Shown here: piece after piece, positions 12,950 through 25,503 of the stretch | Position numbering within the stretch: position 1 is the first letter of the stretch | Layout of the letters: each line of letters starts with the position of its first letter | Source of the DNA: Megalobrama amblycephala | Lineage: Eukaryota; Chordata; Actinopteri; Cypriniformes; Xenocyprididae | DNA length: 64,000 nt | NCBI RefSeq assembly: GCF_018812025.1 | Contig: NC_063050.1 | Coordinates: 57,672,147 to 57,736,146, forward strand | Reading direction: 5' to 3' | Made by a program: the position numbers and the translations under genes | The notes under the pieces: generated by a model | Databases searched by the model: none | What the model was told of the DNA's origin: nothing | What the model saw: only the letters and a program-made list of their open reading frames with translations

Positions 12950-13484
12950 GGTGGTAACATCCCAATGTATGTTGCAATCACGCAGAATGGGGTCCTCCAC
13001 CAGCATGCCAACTTAGGCTCTTACAACACGGCCCACATATTCACATTTTAGACAGACTGCACAAAATCGTCACAGCAGAAGACCAAATGGATGCAGAGCA
13101 GATGAGATACATTGTCATATGGGACAATGTAAATTTCCACCTATCTGCCCTGGTCAAAAAACTGGTTTCATTAGCATCCACAATTTTCACTCCAATACAT
13201 CCCACCATACGGTCCCTTCCTTAAACCCATTGAGGAGTTTTTTTGTTTGTTTGTTTGTTTTTTTGGCATGGAAGGTTTACAATCTCCAGCCCTGTGTCAG
13301 GATATGCCTCATTCCAGCCATGGAGAAGGCCTGACCGAACTGATGCAGGATCTGTGCAAGGATGGATTCACCTTTCAAGAAGATTCTTCCCTCGCTGTCT
13401 TGCGTGAAAGGACATCGCCTGAGATGTGGATGAAGCGCTATGGCCAGATCCAGCTAGGCCAAGAGATGATGCTTTGGTGTTTTG
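12950..13484 (+). pseudogene. IS630-like DDE transposase remnant
   Basis: Pieces in three frames read VAITQNGVLHQHANLGSYNT, then IVIWDNVNFH (second catalytic Asp region), FSLQYIPPYGPFLKPIEEFF (catalytic Glu) and a C-terminal helix region ending near 13484. This is the DDE_3-like arrangement of fish IS630 transposons. Frameshifts, stops and a T/G-rich expansion at 13237-13263 break it; the N-terminal DNA-binding half and the first Asp are not seen. Confidence 0.55.
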
Positions 13485-13641
13485 TCTCCACAAATATTTT
13501 TGTTCGTGTAATATATTATATTTAGAATATGTTCTAATTTTCAGTGCAAAATATAACCTTTGGAAAGGCATTGATGTATTGAATGGTTTTACAATGTGGT
13601 GAGAAATAAATATTTTCATCAATGTGCAGTACTGATCTTGT

Positions 13642-13643
<2 letters not shown>

Positions 13644-13686
<43 letters not shown>
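13644..13686. repeat. (TA)n microsatellite
   Basis: About 43 bases of alternating TA inside the Tc1/IS630-type element, interrupted only at its right edge. Confidence 0.9.
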
Positions 13687-13687
<1 letters not shown>

Positions 13688-14034
13688 TGTATATATTCAT
13701 GTACTTTACTCTAACAATATCTCTGAAAAAATCAAACCCAGACTATATAATTAGAAAAGTATAAAAGTTACAAGAGTTTAAGATTGAGCACAGCAGTGTG
13801 TAAATGAATCAAACAGAATCAGAATGTATGAAGCATGTGTGTTCCTTACGGTGTCAAAGTTGGATTTTGTTAAATTAATGTAAAGTTTTGAATGAAGTGT
13901 TTCATTTTGCAAATGATCTGAAGTGTTGTGCTACTTTGGTGTAGGGTTGTGTTAATTGTGTGTAGTGTTTTGACAAACCGGGCCCTGTTTTCAAAATTGT
14001 GCTTAAGCAATCGTAAAAAACTGTAAGTTCACTG

Positions 14035-14476
14035 CTATGTGGGCATTTCCATGATTAAAATTATGCCTTGGTGGTCCCAAACTTCAATCCCGTCAGTCGA
14101 TGGAGTGGAGGGAGAGATGGAAAGTCCCTGGAGAGTGTCATCATCACCCTGTGCGCTGGTGAGTTGCTCTCTGGAGAAGGGGAGGATGGAGAAGATGTTG
14201 TCCAAGTCTGGCCCAGTCGTAACGGTGGCACAGAATTCTACATCGGTTGCTCTGTTGACTGTCTGTGAAGTGGTTGAGGCAGTGGAATCGTTGGATGGAG
14301 GAAAGCCAGGGGTCGACATGGGAGGCACTAGGCTGGTCATCGCATTGGGAGGGGATATGGCAGTTTCTGGATCCCTTGATTGCTCCAGCTATTTCGCCCA
14401 TTTCTTGTCCCTCCTCTTAAAACAGACGATGACCTCTCTCTCTAGTGTCGCCACAGCATCGGCAAAATCGACCATT
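14035..14476 (-). pseudogene. Unrecognised ORF with one in-frame stop
   Basis: From an ATG at 14476 the minus strand reads MVDFADAVATLEREVIVCFK and RRDKKWAK, then one TAG, and continues in the same frame to 14035 with a Ser/Thr/Pro-rich region (TPGFPPSNDSTASTTSQTVN) and acidic stretches. About 146 codons in total. Composition is protein-like and unlike the flanking AT-rich DNA, suggesting a decayed exon. No family recognised; it directly abuts the end of the Tc1/IS630-type element. Confidence 0.35.
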
Positions 14477-14499
14477 AGGGCCAATCGTTACATATGAGG

Positions 14500-14883
14500 G
14501 GAGGGAAGGGAAAGAAAGGAGGATGAGGATGAGGAGGAAGAAAAACAAAAAGTTGTAAAGAGCAAAGCAGAGTAATAATTTCTGATCAATTTTGAGCTAC
14601 TATGAACATGTTTTCATTCATCAAAAGACAATAACAGAGAAATATTACATTTGTTTTGAGATTATAAATGCACTTCTCCCTGAGAACTATATGTTTAGAA
14701 CAATGTGTTTTCTGTTTTTCTGGGTATTGTTTACTGACTGCTTGATAGTGTATATCATTTTGATCACTTTGTTTGTGATTTGAGAGCAGTGCTTGATTTT
14801 GAACACAGGTAAAACTGTTTTGAGGCTAAAGTTTCATTTTGCGAGAGGAGTCAGAGGTTTTGTAAATAGTGCTTGAAGATGAG
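14500..14883. other. No gene seen
   Basis: A purine-rich stretch (14500-14560) followed by AT-rich sequence without coding signal, up to the DIRS fragment. Confidence 0.3.
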
Positions 14884-15465
14884 GTTCCCTTTCGAAAGGG
14901 AACTCTACTCTGCATTTACTCTATATATGCCTTACAAACGTTCAGGAGAATGTGTTTATCCATGTCCCAAGTTTTTGACACTTGATATACATATTTCTGC
15001 CGTTTTCTATCTGGAGAGGAGCGTGCGTAGACAGTGCTTGAGGGCGCCGTCTGTGTGTTTGTCTATTGTTCACTGTGAGCGTCTCCCTATCAGGATGCGC
15101 CGTTCTTGTTTGGCTATCATCATGAGGGAAGAGGTGTCTGCATCTGTGCCTGGTGATTCTAGCCCCATGTTTGCTGAGGCAATACGGCGGCTGCAATCAT
15201 AGGGTTCGCAGGTGAGCTCATTGGGAAGTTTGAGAGAGTTGTATTCTCTCGGCTTCCCCGGGGCTGGAGAGGATGAGTGGCTGGATGACGATGATGTCCG
15301 CGTTTGACGTCACCGCGTCTGACAGCGAGTGCTCCTCTGGCTGCTGGGTATGTGAGCTACTGTGTTTTTGGGACGAGCTTTTCGACGAGCTCCAGCTGCT
15401 GTGAGAGCGCGTTAAGAAAGGGGCCGCGTGTGGACGGCTTGATGAATGGTTCCTTTCAAAGTTGC
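14884..15465 (+). mobile_element. DIRS-like element, left-end fragment
   Basis: Repeats the left part of the DIRS-like element at 56527-57290: the palindromic TTCCCTTTCGAAAGGGAA, then the gag start (MPYKRSGECVYPCPKF) and the acidic region around [10 protein letters not shown]. The promoter part of the inverted terminal repeat is deleted here. The fragment stops before the L2 copy at 15507. DIRS elements are tyrosine-recombinase retrotransposons with inverted terminal repeats. Confidence 0.65.
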
Positions 15466-15506
15466 ATCTTTGTTGGGACAGGATTTGACGGATTATCTTA
15501 TGTGAT

Positions 15507-17050
15507 CAAATCATCAAAATCAACAACATGTATGTTAGACCCAATGCCGACTAAACTACTGAAAGAAATGCTTCCAGAGGTCGTAGGTCCACTTCTTGAT
15601 ATAATTAATTCATCGTTAACACTAGGATACGTGCCAAAAACTTTTAAGCAGGCTATTATTAAACCTCTTATTAAAAAACCTCAACTAGATCCGAGAGATT
15701 TAGTAAATTACAGGCCAATCTCGAATCTACCTTTTCTGTCAAAGATACTAGAAAAGGCAGTTTCAACACAACTGTGCTCCTTTTTAGAAAGAAATGGAAT
15801 CTGTGAGGATTTCCAGTCAGGATTTAGACCATACCATAGTACTGAGACTGCTCTCGTTAGAGTTACTAACGATCTACTCTTATCATCCGATCATGGCTGT
15901 ATTTCTCTGTTAGTGTTATTAGATCTCAGTGCTGCTTTTGACACTATCGATCACAACATTCTTTTAAAAAGACTTGAAAACTATATTGGCATTAGTGGAA
16001 TTGCTTTGGCATGGTTCAAATCATACTTATCTGACCGTTATCAGTCTGTAGTAGTTAATGAAGAGATGTCGTATCGATCACAAGTTCAATATGGAGTACC
16101 ACAAGGCTCAGTACTAGGACCGTTGCTTTTCACTCTGTACATGCTGCCCTTAGGAGAGATAATTAGGAAGCATGGTGTTAGTTTTCACTGCTACGCTGAC
16201 GATACTCAGCTCTATATTTCCTCGCGCCCTGACGAAACCTACAAATTCACAAAACTAACAGAATGCATAGCTGACATTAAAAACTGGATGACAAGAAATT
16301 TCTTATTATTAAATTCAGAAAAAACTGATATCCTAATCTTTGGACCAAAAACTTCCTCACGAAAAAACCTTGAATACTCTCTAACACTTGACGGGTGCTC
16401 CATTAAATCTTCGTCCTCAGTTAGGAACCTGGGTGTGCTCTTTGATACCAATCTTTCATTTGAAAGTCATGTTTCTAGTATCTGTAAAACCGCCTTCTTC
16501 CATCTAAAAAATATATCTAAATTACGACATATGCTCACAATGACAAATGCGGAACAGTTGGTTCATGCATTCATGACCTCAAGACTAGATTACTGTAACA
16601 CTCTACTGGTGGTTGTTCTGCTCGGCTTTTAAACAGACTACAGTTGTCCAAAATGCGGCAGCTAGAGTTCTTACTAGAACCAGAAAGTATGACCATATTA
16701 GCCCAGTTCTGTCAACATTACATTGGCTCCCTATTAAACATCGTATAGATTTTAAAATCTTGCTACTTACTTATAAAGCTCTAAATGGTTTAGCTCCCCA
16801 ATATCTAAGCGAGCTCTTGGTGCATTATAGTCCTTCACGTCTATTGCGATCTCAGAATTCAGGCCAGTTGATAATACCCAGAATATCAAAATCAACTGAA
16901 GGCGGCAGATCCTTTTCCTATTTAGCACCTAAACTCTGGAACAATCTTCCTAGCATTGTTCGGGAAGCAGACACACTCTGTCAGTTTAAATCTAGACTAA
17001 AACACATCTCTTTGCTCTTGCATACACATAATACATTATCAATACATTAA
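15507..17050 (+). pseudogene. L2 copy B reverse transcriptase
   Basis: A 442-codon frame (opening at 15304 inside the DIRS fragment) holds an almost complete [92 protein letters not shown] (catalytic YADD), [17 protein letters not shown] frameshift near 16610 moves the C-terminal domain (QNAAARVLTRTRKYDH, WNNLPSIVREADT) to another frame, ending at 17050. This is the best-preserved RT core in the window. Confidence 0.85.
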
Positions 17051-17713
17051 CATTTTTTCAAATCCGTTAAAGGATTGTTACGCTGCAATAATTAGGTCGG
17101 CCGGAACCAAGAACATTTCCTATAACATTAGATATACCTGTACATCAGAATAAGAATGGCATCTACGCTAATATCAGTCTCTCTGCTTATCCTGAGGTTT
17201 GCCGGGTGCTGGATCCAGGCCGTATCCAGATCAGATGGAGAACCTGTGTCTGGACCTGACTACAACGTAGCCCAGGAGACAATGGGCCTACAGATCCAGT
17301 TCTGGCTGCATCTATAATTCAGATTTTTAAATCTCTGTATCCGCTTACATATATTTATATATAATCTATTTTTAATCTCTATAATAAAAATGTATAATTC
17401 AGATTTTGATCTCCATATCCATTTACATATATTATATATATCTTCCAAGGGGTTTTTTCCCTCCTAGGACTTTTTTCCCAGTGTTAGCACGCTGGGTTTT
17501 TCTCCTAGGGGGTTTTTTCCACCCCTGGGAGTCAGCCGACATTGGCTTAATGTAGCACCATCTTGTATATGTTACATATTACCACGCTTGCTTGTACAGC
17601 TTATTTTTAACCACTTCTCTTTTTTTCTGTGCTTCTAATATGTAAAGCTGCTTTGAAACAATTACCAATTGTAAAAAGCGCTATATAAATAAATTTGACT
17701 TGACTTGACTTGA
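15507..17713 (+). mobile_element. L2-type LINE, copy B (5'-truncated)
   Basis: Begins inside ORF2 at the RT start and runs through the 3' UTR to a tail of about four TTGAC units (17695-17713), preceded by the CTATATAAATAAA motif typical of L2-like 3' ends. The 5' truncation is the usual result of incomplete target-primed reverse transcription. The 3' UTR (17060-17440) matches that of copy A. Confidence 0.85.
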
Positions 17714-18020
17714 TTCCGTGAGCTTGTCTCTTAGAGACAAGCTGCATAAACTAGCTACATTTCAGGCATTTATGTGACACATCTAATTTGTGCATTAATG
17801 GATGTTATGTTAAATAAAGTTTACTAATTACAGCAAAGCAGGTTAGTATACTTTAAATTCAGCCTTGGTGCAGAATTTCAGCCACAATGAGCTTTCCTCA
17901 GGACATGCCATTTCTGTCTCTGTCTTTAAATGCTAATGAGGAGGAGAGAGGCGGGGCAAAGTGGAGGGTGGGTGTGTAGCCACAGTACCATGCGCTAATG
18001 TTGACAGTGAATGTATCGCA

Positions 18021-18139
18021 ATGGCTTGTAGACACGCAGTCGTTCAAGCTTTTCAGTTTGACCCAGAATCTAATCCGGATGGAGAAGCACCAGATGAAGA
18101 AGTTGCAACTCAGCGGCTACAGCATGACGTCTCTGAATG
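18021..18139 (+). CDS. P2X7 C-terminal-domain-like protein, first exon
   Basis: ATG at 18021 opens MACRHAVVQAFQFDPESNPD, then DEEVATQRLQHDVSEW, ending in a split Trp codon at a GTTAGT donor (18140). This acidic start with DVSEW is the usual first exon of the many fish proteins annotated P2X purinoceptor 7-like, whose next exon supplies a Cys-rich domain. No matching second exon was found: the presumed intron is filled by the large nest that begins at 18499. The 5' flank (17714-18020) holds only AT-rich DNA and a GC-rich leader. Identity is by family recognition, moderate confidence. Confidence 0.55.
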
Positions 18140-18284
18140 GTTAGTTTAAAATATTGTGTCTGGATATGGTACTTTAGTTGGTTTGTTTATGTATGCTGTT
18201 ACAGTTATTATCATGTAGCTAATGCTAGCCTACATTGTTGGCTTTTCATGTTGCTCTGCTATATATATATATACAGTAGGGATG

Positions 18285-18486
18285 GGCGATATATCGCATG
18301 CGATTCTCACGCGCATTTCGTCAGTAAAGCCGGTTCCCTGATTACCGCTAAATCGCCATCACCTGCTTTCAAATGGAGCGCCATTTAACAGACAGAGCCG
18401 TAGTTCACTGATAAGCCACGCAATATCACGTTCATATCGCAGATGAATCGCCTTCGATAATGAACGCGATATTTGCGTGGCTTATA
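18285..18486. repeat. Foldback repeat (palindromic MITE-like)
   Basis: Sequence GCGATATATCGCATGCGATT at the left; at 18409-18486 an imperfect palindrome whose arms read AAGCCACGCAA and TTTGCGTGGCTT around a GAATCGCC core. This looks like a small non-autonomous DNA element in the presumed first intron of the P2X7-like gene. Confidence 0.5.
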
Positions 18487-20311
18487 TACCCTAATATACA
18501 GGGTTGGGAAGGTTACTTTTAGAATGTATTTCACTACAGATTACAAAATACATGCTTTAAAAAGTAATCAGTAACGTATTTTGTTACATTACTCAAGTTT
18601 AGTAACTTAATCTAAATACTTTGGAATACTTTGAAATACTTGACACAAATGACCATATTAACTTGATGTTCTGTTTTAAGTTTACAACCTGTAATTAAAA
18701 ATGACATCTACCCACCAGGATTTGGTTTTCCACTAAATTCTATTTTTAACATCAGTTAGCCTACAAAATATATATCTACAGTTTATCAGACATAACCTAT
18801 GTGTTGGTAAAGAATTTCAATATCTTGATAAACAAATTAAGAAAATATTTGTTTCTTTTAACATCACATCCATATATAATTACTATTGATATATCATTCC
18901 TTAATTATATTTATATATTTGTAAAAATGTGCATCAGAGGGATAACAAAACATTAAATTACAATAAAATATTGTTAGTAATATAAGTTGTTTTATATGTG
19001 TATAGAGTTGAATTGACACAGTGGTTTAAATTGTTTTATTAACAAAGTTTGTTTGTAACATTTAGAATGTTTATAAAGAAAATGAAATGAAATGATCTAC
19101 CCAATAATCTCGGGAAAAGGCCTATATTCAAAGCCGACTCACCTACGGTTTCTCAACAGTTTTTTGCATCTCTCCACCACCACCACATTTTACAGGTTTG
19201 GAAAAAAAAAAGATAATTTTGTGTGAACTATCCCTAGTATAAATATGTTTATACTAATATTTAACCTTAGTCTACTGATAGCTGCATTAATATTAACCAT
19301 ATAAACAACAAACAGCAAAGAAAAAATAAACTATTTGATTTTTTTTTTTTTTTTTTTTTTAATAATCCTTTATTTAATTTTTTTAATTATTATTAGTGAT
19401 GCACCTATTTTGATTTTTCATAGCCAACAGAAGCAAATTGGCTGATTCTGATACTGGTTGCAGATTATATTTTAAAGCAAATTTATTTGTTGTTTATTTG
19501 TTCTAAAAATGTGTAGCTCTTTGATATTAGAGGCAAACACTGGATTTTTATCACAATCTTAACAAAGATGTTATGAACATGAGCATGATCAGTTGTTTTT
19601 CATTTAAATTATTGTATAATTTTAAGATTAACAGCAAAAACAGAATGGTCTGACTATAGCTTTGTGAAATTATGCTACATCAGCGGTTCCCAAACTTTTT
19701 TTCCTGCGCACCCCCTTCTATGTCCCAACCGGGTTGGTGCACCCCCAATCCCCACTTCAAAAAAAATAACCGCAACAAAGCTTTGTTTTATCGCCATATA
19801 AAGACTCATGTTTAATCATGCGCAAAAAGCTTCCACTTTTAAGAGGACGAGTGACAGACACAGGCTGAGTAACTGAAAGGACGGTTATTTTCAGCCGCGT
19901 AAAAGAAACATTGCAGCAATAGGCTAGCCTGCAGTGCATAAAAGAGCAGTGCGTAGAACAGTGGTTCTACCAGAAAGACTCGGGAGGCAAGATAACGCAA
20001 CACTGATATTTATTACCAAACAGCAAGCAGAATATATAAGGTTAATGATCTTTGGCGTAGGCCCCGTCCGTAGCTCACGTCCTGAGGGTTGCAGGCTTTG
20101 CGTTTCCTGCCTGAAGCTGAAGGCAGGGGCGTAGCCAACCCCCAAAAATGGTGGTGAGACGTGACCGCCAGGACGGAGCCCACTCTCCCCCAAAAACTGT
20201 GAGAGGGAATGTATACCCACCAGAGGAGAATCTTGCAGTTCCTGAAACAGAGAAAAACGAATTAAAACATAAGAGAAGGAGAAAGAACAAGAAAACAAGC
20301 AACATAGAGAC

Positions 20312-21475
20312 AAGGCCGTGATCGGCCACATAGAGACGAGGCCGCGATCGGCCACACGGAGACAAGGCCGCGATCGGCCACACGACCACGATGGGCCACA
20401 CAGAGACAAGGCCGCGATCGGCCACACGACCACGATGGGCCACACAGAGACAAGGCCGCGATCGGCCACACGACCACGAAGGGCCACACAGAGACAAGGC
20501 CGCGATCGGCCACACGACCACGAAGGGCCACACAGAGACAAAGCCGCGATCGGCCACAGAGACGAGGCCACGATAGGCCACATAGAGACGAGGCCACGAT
20601 AGGCCACATAGAGACGAGGCCACGATAGGCCACATAGAGACACGATAGGCCACCTAGAGACGAGGCCACGATAGGCCGCATAGAGACACGATAGGCTGCA
20701 TAGAGACACGATAGGCTGCATAGAGACACGATAGGCTGCATAGAGACAAGGCCACGATAGGCCACATAGAGCCACGATAGGCCGTATAGAAACGAGGCCA
20801 CGATAGGCCACCTAGAGACGAGGCCACGATAGGCCATCTAGAGACGAGGCCACGATAGGCCACATAGAGACATGATAGGCCACATAGAGACACGATAGGC
20901 TGTATAGAGACGAGGCCACGATAGGCCACATAGAGACACGATAGGCCGCATAGAGACACAATAGGCCGCATAGAGACGAGACACGATAGGCCGCATAGAG
21001 ACGAAACCACGATAGGCCACATAGAGACACGATAGGCCGCATAGAGACGAGGCCACGATAGGCCGCATAGAGACGAGGCCACGATAGGCCACCTAGAGAC
21101 GAGGCCACGATAGGCCACATAAAGACAAGGCCACGATAGGCCACATAAAGACAAGGCCATGATAGGCCACATAGAGACAAGGCCACGATAGGCCACATAA
21201 AGATGAGGCCACGATAGGCCACATAGAGACAAGGCCACGATAGGCCACATAGAGACGAGGCCACGATAAGCCACATAGAAACGAGGCCACGATAGGCCGC
21301 ATAGAGACAAGGCCACGATAGGCCGCATAGAGACAAGGCCACGATAGGCCGCATAGAAACAAGGCCACGATAGGCCGCATAGAGACAAGGCCACGATAGG
21401 CCGCATAGAGACAAGGCCACGATAGGCCGCATAGAGACAAGGCCACGATAGGCCGCATAGAGACAAGGCCGCAAT
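20312..21475. repeat. 26-bp minisatellite (GAGGCCACGATAGGCCACATAGAGAC-type unit)
   Basis: About 1.16 kb of tandem repeats. The left block (20330-20560) has a 44-bp unit (26 + 18) with the core GATCGGCC; the main block (20560-21475) has the 26-bp unit with the core GATAGGCC and alternating CACATA/CGCATA variants. Because 26 is not a multiple of three, the antisense strand cycles through frames without a stop, giving long overlapping frames of Leu/Tyr/Trp-rich repeats. These are treated as non-coding. Confidence 0.85.
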
Positions 21476-21992
21476 AAGCCTCAGAAAATTCATAAGGTTA
21501 TAGAAGCTGAAAATAGTATGAAGAAATACGGCAAACATACGCCACCACAAGTATTTGCGTGAAATTACTAAGAAGGAGAAAGAACAAGAAAGGGAGATAA
21601 CATGGAGACAAGGCTGTGATGGGCCCCAGAAAATCATAAGGCTATAGAAGCTGAAAATGGCATGATGAAAATACAAAAACATACCACCACCAGTATTTGC
21701 ATGAATTACTTAACACGTGATGAGAGAAGGATAAAGAACAAGAAAGGGAGATAACGAGCAACATAGAGACAAGGCCACAATAGGCTACATGGAGACAAGG
21801 CCATGATAGGCCACATGGAGACGAGGCCACGAAAGGCCACGATAGGCCACATAAAGACAAGGCCGCGATCGGCCACATGGAGACAAGGCCGCGTTAGAAA
21901 ATACGTTAAAGCTATAGAAGCTAAAAATACAGAAGCAATGATGAAAACGAGAAACATACCACCACCACCAGTATTTGCAGAAAATTACTGAT
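21476..21992. repeat. Higher-order repeat spacers of the minisatellite
   Basis: A spacer of ~75 bp beginning TATAGAAGCTGAAAAT and ending AGTATTTGC recurs at about 21497, 21645 and 21910. A second motif (GAAAGAACAAGAAAG) recurs at about 20281, 21571 and 21737. Between them are short remnants of the 26-bp array. The structure is a higher-order unit of spacer plus a variable number of 26-bp units. Confidence 0.65.
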
Positions 21993-21999
21993 TGTAATG

Positions 22000-24883
22000 A
22001 GCATTTGAGTTGAGCATTGAGCACACAGCAGTCCTCTTCATCTGCTGTTAGGAAAATTTCTAAACCATGCTAGTGGCTTGACGAAACTTGCTAACAGGAC
22101 TCCATCTAGCAGTCAGAACCTCGGTGAAGAGAAAAACTGTGAAGAGCCCTGCACGGGAGATGGGGCGCGATAAGCAAGCAAAATGCTTATAACCAGGCAG
22201 GGGCAGAGTACTGAACGCAATAAATCCAGATGTTTGAAATGCGGTAGGCAGCATGATCGCGATGAACACATCCACGATAGTCACGTCACAGAAATTGCAG
22301 TGATTAGACCAAGTTGCATGCGTTCAGGTCCTTTAGATGAGCACGCTATTTCCTGTGAACACCAAAATGTGTGTACCATCCATTTGTGTTTGGATGGGCA
22401 CGCGCAGGTTATGTCGAAAGTCCTTGCGCATACAGCGCTTATTGCTTGGGTAACGAACACAGAAAACTGATATTGCTAATTGTAGGGGATCAGCGCAATG
22501 CGAGATCAAATTGATGAAATGTTAGAATATCGTCAGGATATTATAATTTGATCTATCTTACAGTCGACAGACTAATACACAGAACTGCATAAACTTTAAA
22601 CACGCTCAAATGCAGATTAGTATGATAGTATGACGCTAGACCAAGTAAACTTATCTGCTTTATCTCGCGATTTTAATTTGACAAATAAACTTACGAGTAT
22701 ATTTCAGCACTGGAAGTATTTGGTAGAATGAATCATCTTATCCTTTATAGCTATACCCTGGGATTCGCTTGGCACTGATATCCGTCTCTCATTACGATCA
22801 CACCCACAATTTCACACTGAAATAGATTTTAGTTTTATGCGGTGAAGACAATGCAGTGTTATATATTATTTAATTTATTCATTTCCTGAACTTAAATACT
22901 TACCTGACAATATAAACACTATTATTACATTAAAAGGCGCAATAAGTAATATTTTTTGCTGTAAATATCGGAAAACCACTAGTCCAGTGTTATATTTTTT
23001 GTTTACTTGAGTACTTACAATATCCCAATGTTTCCAACTATATTTAAATTGTGAAAAAAAAAAACAATTTTAACCAAGGCTCCGGGACGTGTGAGGAGTC
23101 GCCTGTCAGTGGCGTCATACCCGCATTAACCTCGGGTTCCGGTTTTAATTTAACCATGGAAACACCAAGACACTTTAAAATATTACACATTTTAATAGAC
23201 AACGGAACAACTGTTTTGATATATCTATAGACAAAAAACAATTGATGTTAAATAGCTCAACATGATTAGTCATTGTTTAAATCTAATATCCTTGATTTTG
23301 GTGAGTACTATGCCTCAGAGAAAAACGCTATTTTTGACAAGTAGCTAACATAGCATAATCAGATGTAGCTTTGTTTTTATTAACAGTAATACAGCATTTT
23401 CTCCATCATACAATACGTTTTAAAATGAATTAATCATACATGCCATTTATCAACACGAAACATCCAGCAATGATATTCAATAAAATCGATCTATCTTACT
23501 GCAGTGTGTAACAAGTGTCTCATAGCAGCCGCCGAGTGAACGCACACAGTAATGTTATAACATCATTTTCAACACACTAAAATTATAATAAACAGAGCTA
23601 TGTTACCTCATACTCATGACCGGAAAAGCGGAAGCAGCGCTGGCGACTCTGTCATAATAAAAGTCCCGCTGCTCGTGAGGCGTGTGTTGCGCAATCACTC
23701 CAGCGGCCTCATTCAGTTCCCACAACATTTGGTCCTGCTCTGATTCATACAACAATAACGTTAATATTCACATCCATGAACATAATTCTTCCTGAGTCCT
23801 ATCCCTATTCTTTTGCACCGACCGTTAAGGTGGAGACCACATGTCCCAAGATTCTTACATGCCATACATCAGCCCAGTCGTTCTGGAATTACTATTAAAT
23901 TCCAAAGAATTATTTGAGTAAACTGATGATTTTATGACAAATTGCAATATTCGATAATACAATGTCTCGATATATAATACAATGTCTCGTTAGAAAGATC
24001 TAGACTACATTACAATGTAATGATGTGGGTGTGTTGCTTTAAGGTTTAAACTGCAATGGGGTTTTCCGAGTGGTAAACGAATGGTACTTGAATATGTGGA
24101 TGATTATTACAACGTGCTATAGGCTATACAATACGAACAAGCACTACAAGCAACGTTTAACGAGCGCTCTGACTACAAATGCGTGCGCTTGCATAGTACT
24201 GATTATGAATGTGAAAAGAGAGCAGAAGACGATTCTTCGCCCAATAGACACCAAGGTGCATAACATGATGAAAATACTTATCACTGAGATGAAATGGCTA
24301 ATCCGTAGTGAAGAGGCGAGGATGGTGAAGATTGCAGCCGTGACTAACCCTTTGATGATATTGCTGAAACGAAATTCGAAAACAAAAGAAATCCGTGAAG
24401 GGAGAACCTGCATGCTTCTGAAATTAAACGGGAATCTTCTCCTATTGCCGTAACAGCTCAAACATTCGAAATGATAGGCTGATATGAACTCAGATGACAC
24501 TAGCTTCCACGTCTAAGATTAACATTTTTACATGGAGTAGTAAATAAATATATGCAAACATTTTGTAATCTGTTTGATTATTTAGATAATCACGATAATA
24601 GTCTGTGCATGCATCGAGAGAGGAATATTGTTTACAGTGGTTCACTGAAGCTTGGGTTTTAGATTGAAATATCAGCGATTTAATGGATAACGACGACGAC
24701 GAGACAGGCTGGATTTAAACGAGCTATATCCCGCACCGACGTGAAAGTTTGCGTCAGCATCTGCGAACTCAGACAAGTGTAAGTACCAATCTTTTATACT
24801 CCGAGTGTTCGATAGTGATTGGTTAGATCTGACTTAATAAGTGACGTAACATTTGAGTCTTCCCGACAGAACTTGCGCTAGAG
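22000..24883. other. hAT 1 interior; no gene recognised
   Basis: Mostly AT-rich. A possible small non-coding or first exon ends at CAAGTGTAAGTACC (donor near 24779), following ATGGATAACGACGACGACG (about 24683). Frames at 24070-24453 (+) and 22183-22470 (+) show no recognisable domain. Confidence 0.3.
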
Positions 24884-25000
24884 CTTCATTTCTCAACCTT
24901 TTTCCCAGTGGGCCGCACAATGGTCCAAGTGCAAGTCTCACGGGCCGCATATAATTTACATATGACGTCACCAATGCAAACCAATAAGATTTAATGTTAT

Positions 25001-25220
25001 TGTCATTATCATTACTGGGAGTGCCCTTGTCTGACACCAGAGGGCACTCCAACCCTGACTGTTTCTCACCCCTTGTTTGTCACCTGTCAGAACTTCATTA
25101 CCCATAACACACTTCCCGGACTCATTATCACTTCATTGCAACCAGCTGTCTTGTATTATGTTATCAGTGTCTGTCTATTTATACCCTGTTGGTTTCTGTT
25201 TTAGTCATGGAGTTTTCAGT
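25001..25220 (+). repeat. 5' LTR of element C, left half
   Basis: Matches 33125-33350 of the 3' LTR, with a small insertion near 25125. It contains the TATTTATACCCTG TATA-like box (about 25179) and breaks off at AGTTTTCAGT where the L2 begins. Confidence 0.85.
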
Positions 25221-25503
25221 TTTCAGTTAGACTACTTCCTGCTTCGCTACTGTTCGGACGCTCTTGCTTACAGCTCCGCGCTTTGCTCTATTGCTTTTAT
25301 ATTTTATCTCCTAATTTTAACTACAGCAAATAGGCACAGTGCTCAAACGACAAATCTTGGCACCAACAATCTTTTTAACTGGAAGAATTGCTACAGAAAA
25401 GGGGAATTTTTATCCAACCAGCCTCCCACTGACAGCAGCCATCAGCTTACATTCCGGAGAAGGGAAAACACAGCTGCCTACATCCAAAAGGATTAGAAAT
25501 AAT

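Larger units (their letters stand above)
12498..14023 (+). mobile_element. Tc1/IS630-type transposon, degenerate
   Basis: The ends are inverted: CAGTTTTTTACGATTGCTTA at 12498 and its near complement ending at 14023. Both sides are flanked by TA (12496-12497 and 14024-14025), the Tc1/mariner target. The left subterminal region is rich in CACAACACTA-like motifs. A broken DDE transposase lies at 12950-13484 and a TA microsatellite has expanded at 13644-13686. About 1.53 kb, typical for the superfamily. Confidence 0.75.

Noticed and set aside
13237..13263. Possible splice or regulatory tract (TTTGTTTGTTTG)
   Set aside because: Low-complexity expansion inside a decayed transposase; no supporting exon boundaries.
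20312..21475. CRISPR-like array
   Set aside because: Repeats are contiguous and variable, without unique spacers of constant size, and the genome is animal.
20654..21682. Antisense open frame of 342 codons, Leu/Tyr/Trp-rich, with several overlapping long frames
   Set aside because: It is the translation of a 26-bp tandem repeat; all three frames are open equally, with no start context, domain or splice signal favouring one.
24070..24453. Candidate hAT transposase or host ORF within hAT 1
   Set aside because: Basic and methionine-rich frame without hAT dimerisation or catalytic motifs; overlaps an equally long antisense frame.
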